A DNA stretch of 64,000 nt from Actinomycetota bacterium (GTDB lineage Bacteria; Actinomycetota; Acidimicrobiia; Acidimicrobiales; Aldehydirespiratoraceae), in the NCBI GenBank assembly GCA_029979265.1, contig JAPOHW010000005.1, positions 106,419 through 170,418 on the forward strand, read 5' to 3'. Under the pieces are notes generated by a model. The model did no database searches. It worked only from the letters and a program-made list of their open reading frames with translations, and had not been told where the DNA came from. A program made the position numbers and the translations under genes. Positions 1-8,526 of the stretch are shown here, one piece after another. Each line of letters begins with the position of its first letter. Position 1 is the first letter of the stretch.

Positions 1-2091
1 GGCGCCTTCGCCAGTATTCCTCTTGCGTTCGTCGGCGGCCTGGTGGTCGGCGTCGGCGAGTCCATCCTCACGAAGTACGAGATCACCTATCCGACGATCG
101 CCGGCCTCTCGAAGGGCCTGCCGTTCATCATCCTGATCATCGTGATGCTGGCGACACCGAAGCACAAGCTCGCACCACCGTCGGCCGCCGAAGCTCGGCC
201 GGCCCTCGAATGGCGCGGACCGATCTCGCTCCGCTTGGGCGTTGGGACGGCTGTGTTCGCCGTGCTGGCGGCGGTCCCATTCTTCACTGAGTCGAAGCTC
301 AACCCGTATTGGATCACCGCCCTGTCGGTCACGCTCGTCATGTTGTCACTGGGCCTGCTGGTGCGGACCGCCGGCATCGTCTCGCTCTGTACGGCCGCGT
401 TCATGGCGATCGGCGCAGTCTCGTTCTCGCAAATGCACGTCGACGTGGGGTTCCCATGGTTCGTCGCAGTACTGCTCGCCGGCTTGATCGCAGTGCCCGT
501 TGGTGCGCTCGTCGCGATTCCATCGATCCGACTCTCCGGCCTTTTTCTTGCCCTGGCGACGCTTGGGTTCGGATTACTCATCGAGCGGGTCTTTTACCGT
601 CGTTCGTTCATGTTCACCTTGCTCGCTGAAGGCCGCAAGGCTCCACGGCCTAGCTGGGCGGACTCGAATCGGGCCTACTACTGGGTGGTCCTTGCGTTCG
701 TCCTCGCCGCGGTAATCGTGATCGCCGCGATCAACCGCGGCCGACTTGGCCGTATCCTCGCAGCGACCGGTGAATCTCCCCGAGCGGTCTCCACGCTCGG
801 TCTCAGCGTCAACACCTCGCGGGTGATCGTGTTCTGCATCGGCGCCTACATCGCCGCGATCGGTGGAGCGCTCCAAGCCGGTGCCACCCAGCAGATCTCG
901 GCGGAGAGCATCTACTACTCGTCGTTCAACTCGATTGTGCTGATCGCGATTCTCGCCCTGGCGCCGTTTCGAGTGCCGTGGTACGCGATTTTTGCCGGTG
1001 TCACGCAAGTCATCCCGGCCTACATCGAGGGGCACAACACCGTGCACGTGCTGACCATCATTTTCGGCTTCTTCTCGATCGTGATCGCACTCCAGGGCGG
1101 ACCTCACGGGATGCCGCCGAAACTCCAGCAGTTCTTCGAAGCGAAGTTCGGCCCGAGTCATCTCCGGACGCGCCGACCCGTCTCTCCGGGCGAGGTCGAC
1201 CTGCGGCGCCCGGTGCCCGACGTCCTTACTGGGGGTGCCCCAGGTCTGGCGATCGACGAACTGACGGTCCGCTTCGGGGGACTCGTCGCCGTCCACGAGG
1301 TCACACTCCGGGCACCGGTAGGCCGGATCACCGGCCTGATCGGGCCGAACGGCGCCGGCAAGACGACTACGTTCAATTCGTGCAGCGGTTTGAACCGCCC
1401 GACGTCCGGCAGGGTCACGTTGCACGGTCGTGATGTGTCGAAAACCTCGGCACCAGGTCGCGCCCGTCAAGGGCTCGGCCGAACGTTCCAGATCATGGAG
1501 TTGTGCGAGTCGCTCACCGTCGCCGACAACGTCGCGCTCGGCCGCGAATCGAGTCAGGCCGGAGCCAGGGTGCTCAGCCAGGTGTTCGCTCCCCGATCCG
1601 ACATCGAGGTCCGAGATCTGGTGACCGCCGAAGCGCTCGAGCTCTGTGGGATCACTGACTTGGCATCGACACAGGCAGGGGCGCTTTCCACCGGTCAGCG
1701 ACGACTCGTCGAACTCGCCCGCTGTCTCGCTGGTCCCTTCGACATCCTCCTTCTCGACGAGCCCTCATCGGGCCTCGACCACGACGAGACGGCACGGTTC
1801 GGCGAGATCCTGCAATCTGTCGTCCGCGAGCGGGGGTGCGGCATCCTGCTCGTGGAGCACGACATGTCGCTCGTCATGGACGTGTGTAAGTACATCTACG
1901 TGCTCGACTTCGGGCGTCTCATTTTCGAGGGCACGTCGGCCGAGGTCGCTACGAGCCCTGACGTGCAGGCGGCCTACCTCGGCACCGAGACCTCTCACAC
2001 CGCCGAACTAGAACGCACCCATGAATCCCATGAGCACGCCGAACCGGTTGACGGGAACGAACAGCACGAATCGAAGGGAGCCCAGTCATGA
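1..2091 (+). CDS. LivH-LivM-LivG fusion, ABC transporter permease/ATPase (5' partial)
   Basis: This is the 3' part of a fused branched-chain amino acid type ABC importer; the frame is open to the window edge, so the start lies outside. The first ~55 visible residues resemble the end of a LivH permease. Residues ~75-370 form a LivM-type permease with many hydrophobic segments. From ~415 a LivG ATPase follows, with Walker A GPNGAGKTT, signature LSTGQRRLVELAR, Walker B ILLLDEPSSGLD and the LVEHD switch region. An acidic, His/Glu-rich tail ends the protein. Separate LivH, LivM and LivG proteins are usual, so the fusion is notable. The stop overlaps the livF start (ATGA). In this context it more likely imports an organic acid than an amino acid, which is inference. 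Confidence 0.93.
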   Translation, partial: GAFASIPLAFVGGLVVGVGESILTKYEITYPTIAGLSKGLPFIILIIVMLATPKHKLAPPSAAEARPALEWRGPISLRLGVGTAVFAVLAAVPFFTESKLNPYWITALSVTLVMLSLGLLVRTAGIVSLCTAAFMAIGAVSFSQMHVDVGFPWFVAVLLAGLIAVPVGALVAIPSIRLSGLFLALATLGFGLLIERVFYRRSFMFTLLAEGRKAPRPSWADSNRAYYWVVLAFVLAAVIVIAAINRGRLGRILAATGESPRAVSTLGLSVNTSRVIVFCIGAYIAAIGGALQAGATQQISAESIYYSSFNSIVLIAILALAPFRVPWYAIFAGVTQVIPAYIEGHNTVHVLTIIFGFFSIVIALQGGPHGMPPKLQQFFEAKFGPSHLRTRRPVSPGEVDLRRPVPDVLTGGAPGLAIDELTVRFGGLVAVHEVTLRAPVGRITGLIGPNGAGKTTTFNSCSGLNRPTSGRVTLHGRDVSKTSAPGRARQGLGRTFQIMELCESLTVADNVALGRESSQAGARVLSQVFAPRSDIEVRDLVTAEALELCGITDLASTQAGALSTGQRRLVELARCLAGPFDILLLDEPSSGLDHDETARFGEILQSVVRERGCGILLVEHDMSLVMDVCKYIYVLDFGRLIFEGTSAEVATSPDVQAAYLGTETSHTAELERTHESHEHAEPVDGNEQHESKGAQS

Positions 2092-2807
2092 GCGAGAGCA
2101 CTTCTGTGCCCGCATTGGAACTGAAAGGCGTGACTGCCGGATACGAGAACACGACGATCCTGCGCGATGTACAACTCGTGGTGCCGGCAGGGTCGGTCGT
2201 CGCGCTCATCGGCCCCAACGGAGCGGGGAAGTCCACCTTGCTCAAGACTGTCTCGGGTCTCGTCAAGCCGACTTCGGGAACCGTCCAGTTGTTCGGTGAG
2301 GACGTCACCGAGTTGCAACCCAATCGGCGTGCCCGCAAGGGCTTGTGCCACATCCCTGAGGGACGAGGCATTTACAAGCGGTTGACCGTGCGCGAGAACC
2401 TCCTCATGCAGGCAGACGCGGGCGATGAGGAGGGAGCGATCGAGCGGGCGACAGAGGCGTTCCCGGTACTCGGTAAGCGCCTCCAACAGTTGGCCGGGAC
2501 GCTGTCGGGCGGCGAGCAGCAGATGTTGTCGATGGCCCGTACCTACACCCGCGACCAACGTCTGATCCTGGTCGACGAGGCGTCGCTGGGCCTGGCTCCG
2601 ATCATCGTGGACGCGATTTTCGCGTTCTTGCACAGGATCGTGGCCGAGAAGGGCACCTCGTTGCTCATCGTCGACCAGTTCGTCCATCGCGCCCTCGACA
2701 TGGCACAGACCGCATACGTGCTGAACCGGGGCGAGATCACCCTCTGGGGGACGTCCGAGGAACTCAGCAACATGGACGTGTTCGCTGAATACCTAAGCAG
2801 TCACTGA
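2088..2807 (+). CDS. livF: LivF-type ABC transporter ATP-binding protein
   Basis: This is the second ATPase of the branched-chain-type importer, 239 residues, the normal LivF length. It has Walker A GPNGAGKST (~residue 42), signature LSGGEQQMLSMAR (~135) and Walker B LILVDEASLGLAP, where Ala replaces the usual Pro after Asp-Glu. The ATG overlaps the stop of the upstream fused permease/ATPase by 4 nt, so translation is probably coupled. Together the two genes supply permease and nucleotide-binding domains; the substrate-binding protein must be encoded upstream, outside the window. The gene converges on the hydrolase gene at 2825 with a 17-nt gap that holds no clear hairpin. Confidence 0.93.
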   Translation: MSESTSVPALELKGVTAGYENTTILRDVQLVVPAGSVVALIGPNGAGKSTLLKTVSGLVKPTSGTVQLFGEDVTELQPNRRARKGLCHIPEGRGIYKRLTVRENLLMQADAGDEEGAIERATEAFPVLGKRLQQLAGTLSGGEQQMLSMARTYTRDQRLILVDEASLGLAPIIVDAIFAFLHRIVAEKGTSLLIVDQFVHRALDMAQTAYVLNRGEITLWGTSEELSNMDVFAEYLSSH

Positions 2808-2824
2808 GCACGCCGGTCTCGGCT

Positions 2825-3769
2825 TCAGAGGAAATCGTCGAGGAGCGCCACCATTGCCGCCGGCTGATCGCTCTGAATCGCGTGACCGGCACCAGGGACC
2901 GACTCGACCCGGACATTGGGGAGGCGCCGACGGAACTCGTCGACGTCCTCGGGGAGGACGAACACCGACTCTCCGCCGACCATCAGCATGGTCGGGACCG
3001 TGATCGTGTCCACGTCGTCCCACATCGGGGTGAAGTCGACCCACCTACGTGACACGTCCGTCCGATCCGCGCCGCCGAGGTCGTAGCGCCAGCGCCATCG
3101 CCCGTCGGGGAGTCGAACCATGTTGTGCCGGAGGCCGCGCCGAACCCCGGGTTCGGTACGGAACGGTGATGCCGCCATCGTGACATCGAAGACCGCCTCG
3201 AACGATTCGTAGATCGGCGGCCCGCTCACCAGCGCAACGGTGCCGCGCTGCTCGGGCGTCATGACTCGACCTTCATCGTTGACCGATGGCGTGACGTCGA
3301 CGATCACTGCGCGGCGCACGAGGTCGGCACGAGTGGCCGCCAGGCGGGTCGTCGTCGCACCACCGAGCGACATGCCGACCACACCGGCGGCGCTCGGCGC
3401 CACCCGTTCCATCACCTCGGCGACCGCTATCGCATTCTCCCACGGCCCGTAGTTGCCGTCGCTACGTCGATCCGAGTGCCCGTGGCCGGGGAGGTCGATC
3501 GCCAGCGCCGGTCGACCGAGGGCGACGATCACGCTGTCCCACGTGTGGGCGTTCTGTCCGCCGCCGTGCAGGAACACGACCTCGGGATCGGAATCGCCCC
3601 AACGGATCACGCTGAGCATCTGCCCCGATCCGAGCGTGACCGACGCTCGACGCGGCACGTGCGGACCAGGCCACGCGACGCTCATCTCGGCCGCGTTCTC
3701 AGCGACCAGCGCGAACTCGTCGTAGGGCTCGGCGTCGTCGAGCGCTGGGGGGAATTCGAGTGCGGACAT
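2825..3769 (-). CDS. alpha/beta hydrolase
   Basis: This 314-residue protein is an alpha/beta-hydrolase-fold enzyme. The oxyanion region HGGGQNAHTW, the strand motif DLPGHGHSD, the nucleophile elbow GMSLGG and a late His (VPGAGHAIQ) are visible and give a Ser-Asp-His triad. Family members hydrolyse esters, lactones or C-C bonds; the substrate is not readable. The frame extends upstream, but I chose the ATG at 3769 because the homology begins just after it and it overlaps the stop of the preceding crotonase remnant (TGATG). It is the last gene of the minus-strand operon that starts at 8438. Confidence 0.9.
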   Translation of the reverse strand: MSALEFPPALDDAEPYDEFALVAENAAEMSVAWPGPHVPRRASVTLGSGQMLSVIRWGDSDPEVVFLHGGGQNAHTWDSVIVALGRPALAIDLPGHGHSDRRSDGNYGPWENAIAVAEVMERVAPSAAGVVGMSLGGATTTRLAATRADLVRRAVIVDVTPSVNDEGRVMTPEQRGTVALVSGPPIYESFEAVFDVTMAASPFRTEPGVRRGLRHNMVRLPDGRWRWRYDLGGADRTDVSRRWVDFTPMWDDVDTITVPTMLMVGGESVFVLPEDVDEFRRRLPNVRVESVPGAGHAIQSDQPAAMVALLDDFL

Positions 3770-4200
3770 CAGTGCTCCCTTCGATCGAGGAAACGGGCAA
3801 TACCTTCCTGGAGTGACGGTCCCGTCACGAGTGCGGCGAAGCGTTCGCTCTCGAGGGCGACGAAGTCGCCGAACCACAGTCGCTCGGTCCCAACGAAGTT
3901 CGACTTCATCGACCTGAGCGCATCCGACGACGCATTGCGGAGCTTCGTGACAGCGGTCCAGGCGAGCCCGGCGCCGGCACAGGACCCATTGATCGCGGCG
4001 ATCGTCTCGGCTGGCATCTCGTGGAGGAGGTCCGCCACTTCCGGGTCGCGGCGGTCGGGTATCGGTGGCGCAAGTTCGTTCAGATCGCAGCATGAAGCGT
4101 CGAGATCCGCTCCGGGGCAGAAGAAACGATCGCCGGCCACGGTCAGCACGACGATCCGAACGTCGGTTTGGCGAGCCACGGCTTGCAAGGTGTCGCTCAT
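3769..4200 (-). pseudogene. enoyl-CoA hydratase/isomerase remnant with internal deletion
   Basis: A crotonase-family frame reduced to about 143 residues, where ~255 is normal. From the ATG at 4200 it shows a VVLTVAGDRFFCPGADLD motif and an AAINGSCAGAGLAW motif. It then jumps to a crotonase C-terminus (SLQEGIARFLDRREH). Roughly 80 residues between the second motif and the tail, including the region that carries the catalytic Glu, are missing. About 30 N-terminal residues are also absent. The frame is intact, so a protein may still be made, but enoyl-CoA hydratase activity is unlikely. The start sits 1 nt after the stop of the upstream crotonase. Residue alignment is by eye from knowledge of the family. 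Confidence 0.7.
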
Positions 4201-4201
4201 C

Positions 4202-4957
4202 TCAACGGCCCCGCCATTCGGGCGGGCGCTTCTCGAGGAACGAGCGCACGCCCTCTTCGGCGTCGGCGGCCCCGGCAATCGCCCTCGTTGCCGCGTCGGT
4301 ACGCTCCCAGCCTTGCTCATGGTCGTCGGCGATCCGGTCGTTCACCGCCGCCAGGCAAGCCCGGACCGACAGCGGCGCATTCCGGCAGATCCGGTGCGCC
4401 ATCGCCGTCGCCGTGGCGAGGACCGAGCCGGGCTCGGCCAACGCGTTCACGAAACCCACCGAGTGGGCGCGCTCGGCTGAGATCGGTTCACCGGTCAGGA
4501 TCAGTTCACGCGCCACGTTGAGCGGCAGCGATTGCGGACCGCGGAAGAGTCCACCACATGTCGGGACGACGCCGATCGACACCTCAGGCAGACCGAAACG
4601 AGCGTCAGTCGACGCCACGACCAGGTCGCAGGCCATCACGATCTCCATTCCGCCCCCCAGCGCGAAACCTTCGATGGCTGCGATCAGCGGTTTGGTGCGC
4701 CGGCGTCTGATGATCCCGTACTCGCCCCCGCGCTCGGTCACGTAATCGCCGCCAGCGGTCAGGTCGCTACCCGCGCAGAAGAACGTCGGCCCCCCCGTGA
4801 GTACGCCGATCCAAAGGTCCGGGTCGTCATCGAGCTCGTCGAGTGCTGCACTCAGCTCGTTGGCCAGAGCACGATCGACCGCGTTGCGCTTCTCCTCCCG
4901 CTGAAGGGTGACGACCAGGATGTGGCCGTCGCGTCTGCACTCAACGAGTTCGGTCAC
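4202..4957 (-). CDS. enoyl-CoA hydratase/isomerase family protein
   Basis: This is a full-length crotonase (251 residues). It has NAVDRALANEL near the start, the first oxyanion motif FFCAGSDL, the second motif GFALGGGMEIVMACDLVVA, and PEVSIGVVPTCGG with a Glu in the usual catalytic region. It ends normally (EGVRSFLEKRPPEWRGR). The family hydrates enoyl-CoA or isomerises double bonds in beta-oxidation. The GTG start at 4957 overlaps the stop of the amidohydrolase gene (GTGA); the longer reading frame upstream lies inside that neighbour and is not homologous to crotonases. It belongs to the minus-strand operon 8438-2825. Confidence 0.92.
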   Translation of the reverse strand: MTELVECRRDGHILVVTLQREEKRNAVDRALANELSAALDELDDDPDLWIGVLTGGPTFFCAGSDLTAGGDYVTERGGEYGIIRRRRTKPLIAAIEGFALGGGMEIVMACDLVVASTDARFGLPEVSIGVVPTCGGLFRGPQSLPLNVARELILTGEPISAERAHSVGFVNALAEPGSVLATATAMAHRICRNAPLSVRACLAAVNDRIADDHEQGWERTDAATRAIAGAADAEEGVRSFLEKRPPEWRGR

Positions 4958-6099
4958 CGTGCGCCGGGTGCGTCGGTGCCGTTGGCGGGCGCTGGTGGAA
5001 CGTGAGGGAATAACTCCTCGAACGTACCGACGGTCATCCGACGCATCGATGCCTCGTCGACGTCGTCGAATAGTTCGTGCAACGTCTTTTGAGTGTGGCC
5101 GAACGTACCCTCGATGTGCGGGTAGTCGCTGCCCCAACAGACGTTCCGCCACCCCATCGCCGTCATCGCAGTGACCGCCGATCGGTCGTGCTGGAACGAG
5201 GCGTACACGTTCTCGTACAGGTACTCGCTCGGGAGACGCCGTAGCTGCGGATTCACCATCGACTGGTGCTGACGGTACGCCTCGTCGAGTCGATCGGCCA
5301 CGAACGGGCCCCAGGTCGCGCCACCTTCGGACACCAGCGCCTTGATGCCCGGATGCCGGTCGAAGACCCCCGACGAAATCATCTTGGTGATGGCCCGTTG
5401 CCCGCCGTAGGTGGTCTCCATGTAGTTGATCAGTGCCCCGCCGGGCCCACGGAAGTAGGCACCGTGCATCGTCGAGGCATCATGGGCCTCAGTGCCGATG
5501 TGGAACGCGACGACGAGACCGGTCTCTTCGATCGCGGACCACACCGGTTCCCAGTCGTCGGTGTAGTGCCAGTCGCGGGCGCCAAGACCCGGGGTGACCG
5601 AAAAGTACGCAGCTGCAAACCCGATGTCCGCGACACGGTGGATCTCGGCGACGGCGTGCTCGGCATCGAGGAGTGGGATCGTGGCCGTGCACACGTAGCG
5701 TGAATCGAAGCGCTGGTATTCGAACGCCCAGTCGTTGATCGCCGCACAACCGGCGGCGAGCAGCTTCGGGTCCTGGATCGACGACATCCAGATGCCGATC
5801 GACGGGTAGACGAGCTCAGCCCAGATCCCCTCCTGGTCGAGATCGTGCAAACGGAGCCTCATGTCGTTTGCGCCCGGGGCTCGCTCTTCGACGGTCAGTC
5901 CGTTCACGTCGGTGAGGCCGGTGACCTTGGGCATCTGTCGCCGGAACGCCTGCCCGTCGATGTGGAGCGTCTCGTGCGTTCCGTCCGGGTCCTTCTCGGA
6001 CCGCGGCATTCGATCGGCGAGATCCTTCGGCAGGCTCGAGGCAAACAGGTCGTCCGGCTCGACCAGATGAGAGTCGCCGGAGTTGGCCCAGATTTTCAT
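4954..6099 (-). CDS. amidohydrolase family (ACMSD/decarboxylase-like) protein
   Basis: This 381-residue protein belongs to the amidohydrolase_2 superfamily, metal-dependent TIM barrels that include ACMSD and gamma-resorcylate decarboxylase. It starts with SGDSHLVEPDDLF, where GDSHxxEP takes the place of the first metal-binding motif. It has VVAFHIGTEAHD in mid-barrel, ALVSEGGATW and ends with NVCWGSDYPHIEGTFG, the typical final Asp loop. Such enzymes decarboxylate or hydrolyse ring-derived acids; the substrate is unknown. A strong ribosome site (GAAGGAG) precedes the ATG. Its stop overlaps the crotonase start by 4 nt. Two related amidohydrolases occur at 42537 and 51086. Confidence 0.88.
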   Translation of the reverse strand: MKIWANSGDSHLVEPDDLFASSLPKDLADRMPRSEKDPDGTHETLHIDGQAFRRQMPKVTGLTDVNGLTVEERAPGANDMRLRLHDLDQEGIWAELVYPSIGIWMSSIQDPKLLAAGCAAINDWAFEYQRFDSRYVCTATIPLLDAEHAVAEIHRVADIGFAAAYFSVTPGLGARDWHYTDDWEPVWSAIEETGLVVAFHIGTEAHDASTMHGAYFRGPGGALINYMETTYGGQRAITKMISSGVFDRHPGIKALVSEGGATWGPFVADRLDEAYRQHQSMVNPQLRRLPSEYLYENVYASFQHDRSAVTAMTAMGWRNVCWGSDYPHIEGTFGHTQKTLHELFDDVDEASMRRMTVGTFEELFPHVPPAPANGTDAPGAR

Positions 6100-6109
6100 G
6101 GTGGCTCCT

Positions 6110-6568
6110 TCAGGATGTGATGGGACGGAATCGCGGCGTCGACATCTCGTCGTTCACGTGTTCGAAGACGATCTCGACACGGTCACCGATCTTCACGGTG
6201 TCAGGGTCGACGTCGATGATGTTGACGAGCATCCGTGCGCCGGCACCTTGGGTTCCGTCGAGCTCGACCACGCCCGACACGTACGGACAGCAGTCGATCA
6301 GGTCGGGGTGGAGTGGATGCCGAACAACGGTGAAGCTGTAGATCGTGCCGGTGCCCGGCAACTCTCGGAAATCGTGGTCGCGCGACTGACACTTGAAGCA
6401 GAACGGCGACGGCGGCATGCGGAAGGTCCCGCACCCCGTGCAGTGCTGGCACACGAGCCGGTCGTCCTTGGCTGCGTCCCAGAACGGCTGGGCCATCTCG
6501 TCGGCGTGGGTCTCGAACAGAATCGTCGGGAACACGCCCTTGGTAAGGGGTCCGAAATCTCCAGCCAT
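6110..6568 (-). CDS. DUF35 Zn-ribbon/OB-fold protein, partner of Ltp2-like thiolase
   Basis: This 152-residue protein has a rubredoxin-like zinc ribbon (C-x2-C near residues 41-47, then C-x2-C, seen as CQHCTGC and CFKCQS) followed by an OB fold. DUF35 proteins bind thiolase-like enzymes; in steroid side-chain degradation the DUF35 domain of ChsH2 docks to the retro-aldolase Ltp2. The gene begins 2 nt after the Ltp2-like gene ends, which supports a two-subunit complex. No MaoC-type hotdog domain is fused to it here, unlike ChsH2, so any hydratase must come from elsewhere. Confidence 0.88.
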   Translation of the reverse strand: MAGDFGPLTKGVFPTILFETHADEMAQPFWDAAKDDRLVCQHCTGCGTFRMPPSPFCFKCQSRDHDFRELPGTGTIYSFTVVRHPLHPDLIDCCPYVSGVVELDGTQGAGARMLVNIIDVDPDTVKIGDRVEIVFEHVNDEMSTPRFRPITS

Positions 6569-6570
6569 GA

Positions 6571-7797
6571 TCAGACGTCCTTCCGCAAGATGGCTCCGGA
6601 GACGGGCAGGCCGGCCGGCCCTCCCGTCACGAGGGCGACTTCGGCGCCCTCGACTTGGTTGGCGGCTGTCCCGCGCAACTGCTCGACGGCTTCGCGTACG
6701 TGCGTCATGCCGATGATGTACGCCTCGGAAAGGTTGCCCCCGTGGGTGTTGACGGGGATCGACCCTGTTCCGTACCTGATGTTGCCATCGGCGACAAACG
6801 GACCGCCTTCGCCAATCGGACAGAAGCCGTAATCCTCGAGTTGGATCAGCACCATCGGAGCGAAGTGGTCGTAGAGCAAGGCGACGTCGACATCGGACGG
6901 ACCCACACCCGCCATCTCGTACATCCGCTGGGCGACCGGACGGTGCCCAGAGGTGGCAAAGTGCTCATCAGGCGTCTGGAAGTACTTGAAGAGCGCAGGC
7001 CCCCAACGTCCGGCTCCACCGTGGCTGGCGGCGCTGATCAGCACCGGAGGCTGTCTGAGGGTGCGGGCACGCTCGACCGAGGTGGTGATCACCGCGACCG
7101 CCCCGTCGGACTCCATCGTGTAGTCGAAGAGGCACAGCGGGTCATTGATCATACGGGCGTTGAAGTAGTCGTCGATTGTGAGCGGCTCGGGTCTGAGCGC
7201 ACGCGGGTTCGTCGAGGCGTTCCGACGGCTCGACAACGCAACCTCGGCGATCTGCTCTCGGGTCGTTCCGTACAGGTGCATGTGCCGACTGGTGATCTGA
7301 GCGAAGCTGTGTCCAGGCGACAACAGGCCGTTGTTCGCGGTGAACGCAGCCGACGGGGCGATGCCGCTCCCGCCGTAGGGGCTACCGCCCTCGGACATCA
7401 TGGCGTACTGCAGCATGCCGCCCACAGCGGATCCGCCCAGGCGTTTGTTGAGCTGTTGCAGCGTCATCAGGCTGACGATCGTGGTGGCCTGACCGGTCGC
7501 GATCGCCGCTGCGGCGACGCCGAGAGCACCGACACACCCGCCACCGCCCGAGGTGGTGGTCGTAGCCCAACGGATCTCGGGCACGCCGAGCTCAGCGCCC
7601 ACTGTCGCTGGATCGCAGGAGCTGGAGTAGATCGAGAAACCGTCCAGGTCGTCGATCGTCAGACCTGCGTCGTCGAGTGCGGCGAGGATCGCCGTGCAGG
7701 CCATCGACAGCTCGGTCTCCGGGTACGACTGACCACGCTTGTAGTACTCGGTGGTGCCGACTCCGACGATGGCGCACTTGTCGCGAATGGTGTTCAA
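6571..7797 (-). CDS. Ltp2/SCP-x-like thiolase-fold enzyme
   Basis: This 408-residue protein is a thiolase-superfamily member of the non-specific lipid-transfer/acetyl-CoA acetyltransferase-like type. Visible motifs are KCAIVGVGTTEYYKRG, a GGGGCVGALGVAAAA segment around the usual nucleophile position, DVALLYDHFAP and NTHGGNLSEAYIIGMTH near the end. In this group some members cleave beta-hydroxyacyl-CoA by retro-aldol chemistry with a DUF35 partner, and the DUF35 gene directly follows. The start is TTG, overlapping the stop of the metallophosphoesterase (TTGA). I favour a retro-aldolase over a classical thiolase because of the DUF35 pairing; this is inference. Confidence 0.87.
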   Translation of the reverse strand: MNTIRDKCAIVGVGTTEYYKRGQSYPETELSMACTAILAALDDAGLTIDDLDGFSIYSSSCDPATVGAELGVPEIRWATTTTSGGGGCVGALGVAAAAIATGQATTIVSLMTLQQLNKRLGGSAVGGMLQYAMMSEGGSPYGGSGIAPSAAFTANNGLLSPGHSFAQITSRHMHLYGTTREQIAEVALSSRRNASTNPRALRPEPLTIDDYFNARMINDPLCLFDYTMESDGAVAVITTSVERARTLRQPPVLISAASHGGAGRWGPALFKYFQTPDEHFATSGHRPVAQRMYEMAGVGPSDVDVALLYDHFAPMVLIQLEDYGFCPIGEGGPFVADGNIRYGTGSIPVNTHGGNLSEAYIIGMTHVREAVEQLRGTAANQVEGAEVALVTGGPAGLPVSGAILRKDV

Positions 7798-8438
7798 CTG
7801 GTTCCTCCTGGGCCCACGGTCGCGGGCAGATCATGTGGGATGGTGCCGTCCGACATCGGGACGGTGTAGTCGTCGATCTCGACCTCGATGCCATCGCGGT
7901 CGACCTGCATCACCGCGTAGGAGAGCCGACGACCGTTGCGGGGATCGCGTGCCTGACCGACCGAACCGGGGTTCACCACGAGTGGGCGGCCGACTCGGTG
8001 GACCATCTGGCGGTGGGTGTGCCCGATCACGACGACGTCGGCGTCGACGTGCCGGATCCGTCGCATCTCCGCCGACATCGGCAGGACGTATTGGGTGTGC
8101 GGCGCGCAGGGACTGGCGTGGGTCATGACCAACCGGTGGCCTTCCACCATCGTGTCGATCGTGAGAGGCTGGGTCCCCAGCCACTCGACGAGGACAGGGT
8201 CCACGTGCGCGGCAGACCGAGCGCTGATCCCGTGCGGCCCGAGGAGTCCGACGTCGTGGTTCCCGAGGACGCACCGGGCGTCGCGACTGCGAAGCATCTC
8301 CACCGCCCCGTTGTCGAAGCGGAACTCCTCGACGATGTCCCCGACGCAGAGCAACTCGTCCACGTCACCCATCCGTTCGAGCGCGACAGCAAGACCGGCA
8401 GCATTGCCATGAACGTCCGACACGACCCCGATCCGCAC
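7794..8438 (-). CDS. metallophosphoesterase (YfcE/MJ0936-like)
   Basis: This 214-residue calcineurin-like phosphoesterase carries the full set of metal-binding motifs: SDVHGN, GDIV, GNHD, an MTHAS histidine and GHTH. It is the size of the small YfcE/MJ0936-type phosphodiesterases. A GTG start is preceded by AAGGGGGT at good spacing. It is the first gene of the minus-strand operon running to 2825, and a partial operator palindrome lies at 8459-8474, 20 nt upstream. Its role in a CoA-thioester pathway is unclear; one possibility is cleavage of a CoA-derived phosphodiester or a nucleotide signal, but nothing in the sequence shows that. Confidence 0.9.
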   Translation of the reverse strand: MRIGVVSDVHGNAAGLAVALERMGDVDELLCVGDIVEEFRFDNGAVEMLRSRDARCVLGNHDVGLLGPHGISARSAAHVDPVLVEWLGTQPLTIDTMVEGHRLVMTHASPCAPHTQYVLPMSAEMRRIRHVDADVVVIGHTHRQMVHRVGRPLVVNPGSVGQARDPRNGRRLSYAVMQVDRDGIEVEIDDYTVPMSDGTIPHDLPATVGPGGTS

Positions 8439-8458
8439 TCTGCACCCCCTTCAGCGTT

Positions 8459-8474
8459 CAGACAGCGTCGTCAC
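8459..8474. promoter_or_regulatory. weak operator-like palindrome upstream of the 8438-2825 operon
   Basis: CAGACAGCGTCGTCAC matches the island-wide palindrome YTGACR-N4-YGTCAR at most positions (GAC-N6-GTC intact) but deviates at the outer bases. It lies 20 nt upstream of the first gene of the operon, the right place for a repressor site. Confidence 0.4.
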
Positions 8475-8526
8475 CGACGGCAACGTACCATGTTCACGCG
8501 GAAATTGAAAATGGTGTTTTCGGCCA

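Noticed and set aside
574..1470. Long minus-strand frame opposite the transporter gene
   Set aside because: Its translation is Arg/Asp-rich and lacks family motifs; it is an antisense shadow of the LivM/LivG coding sequence.
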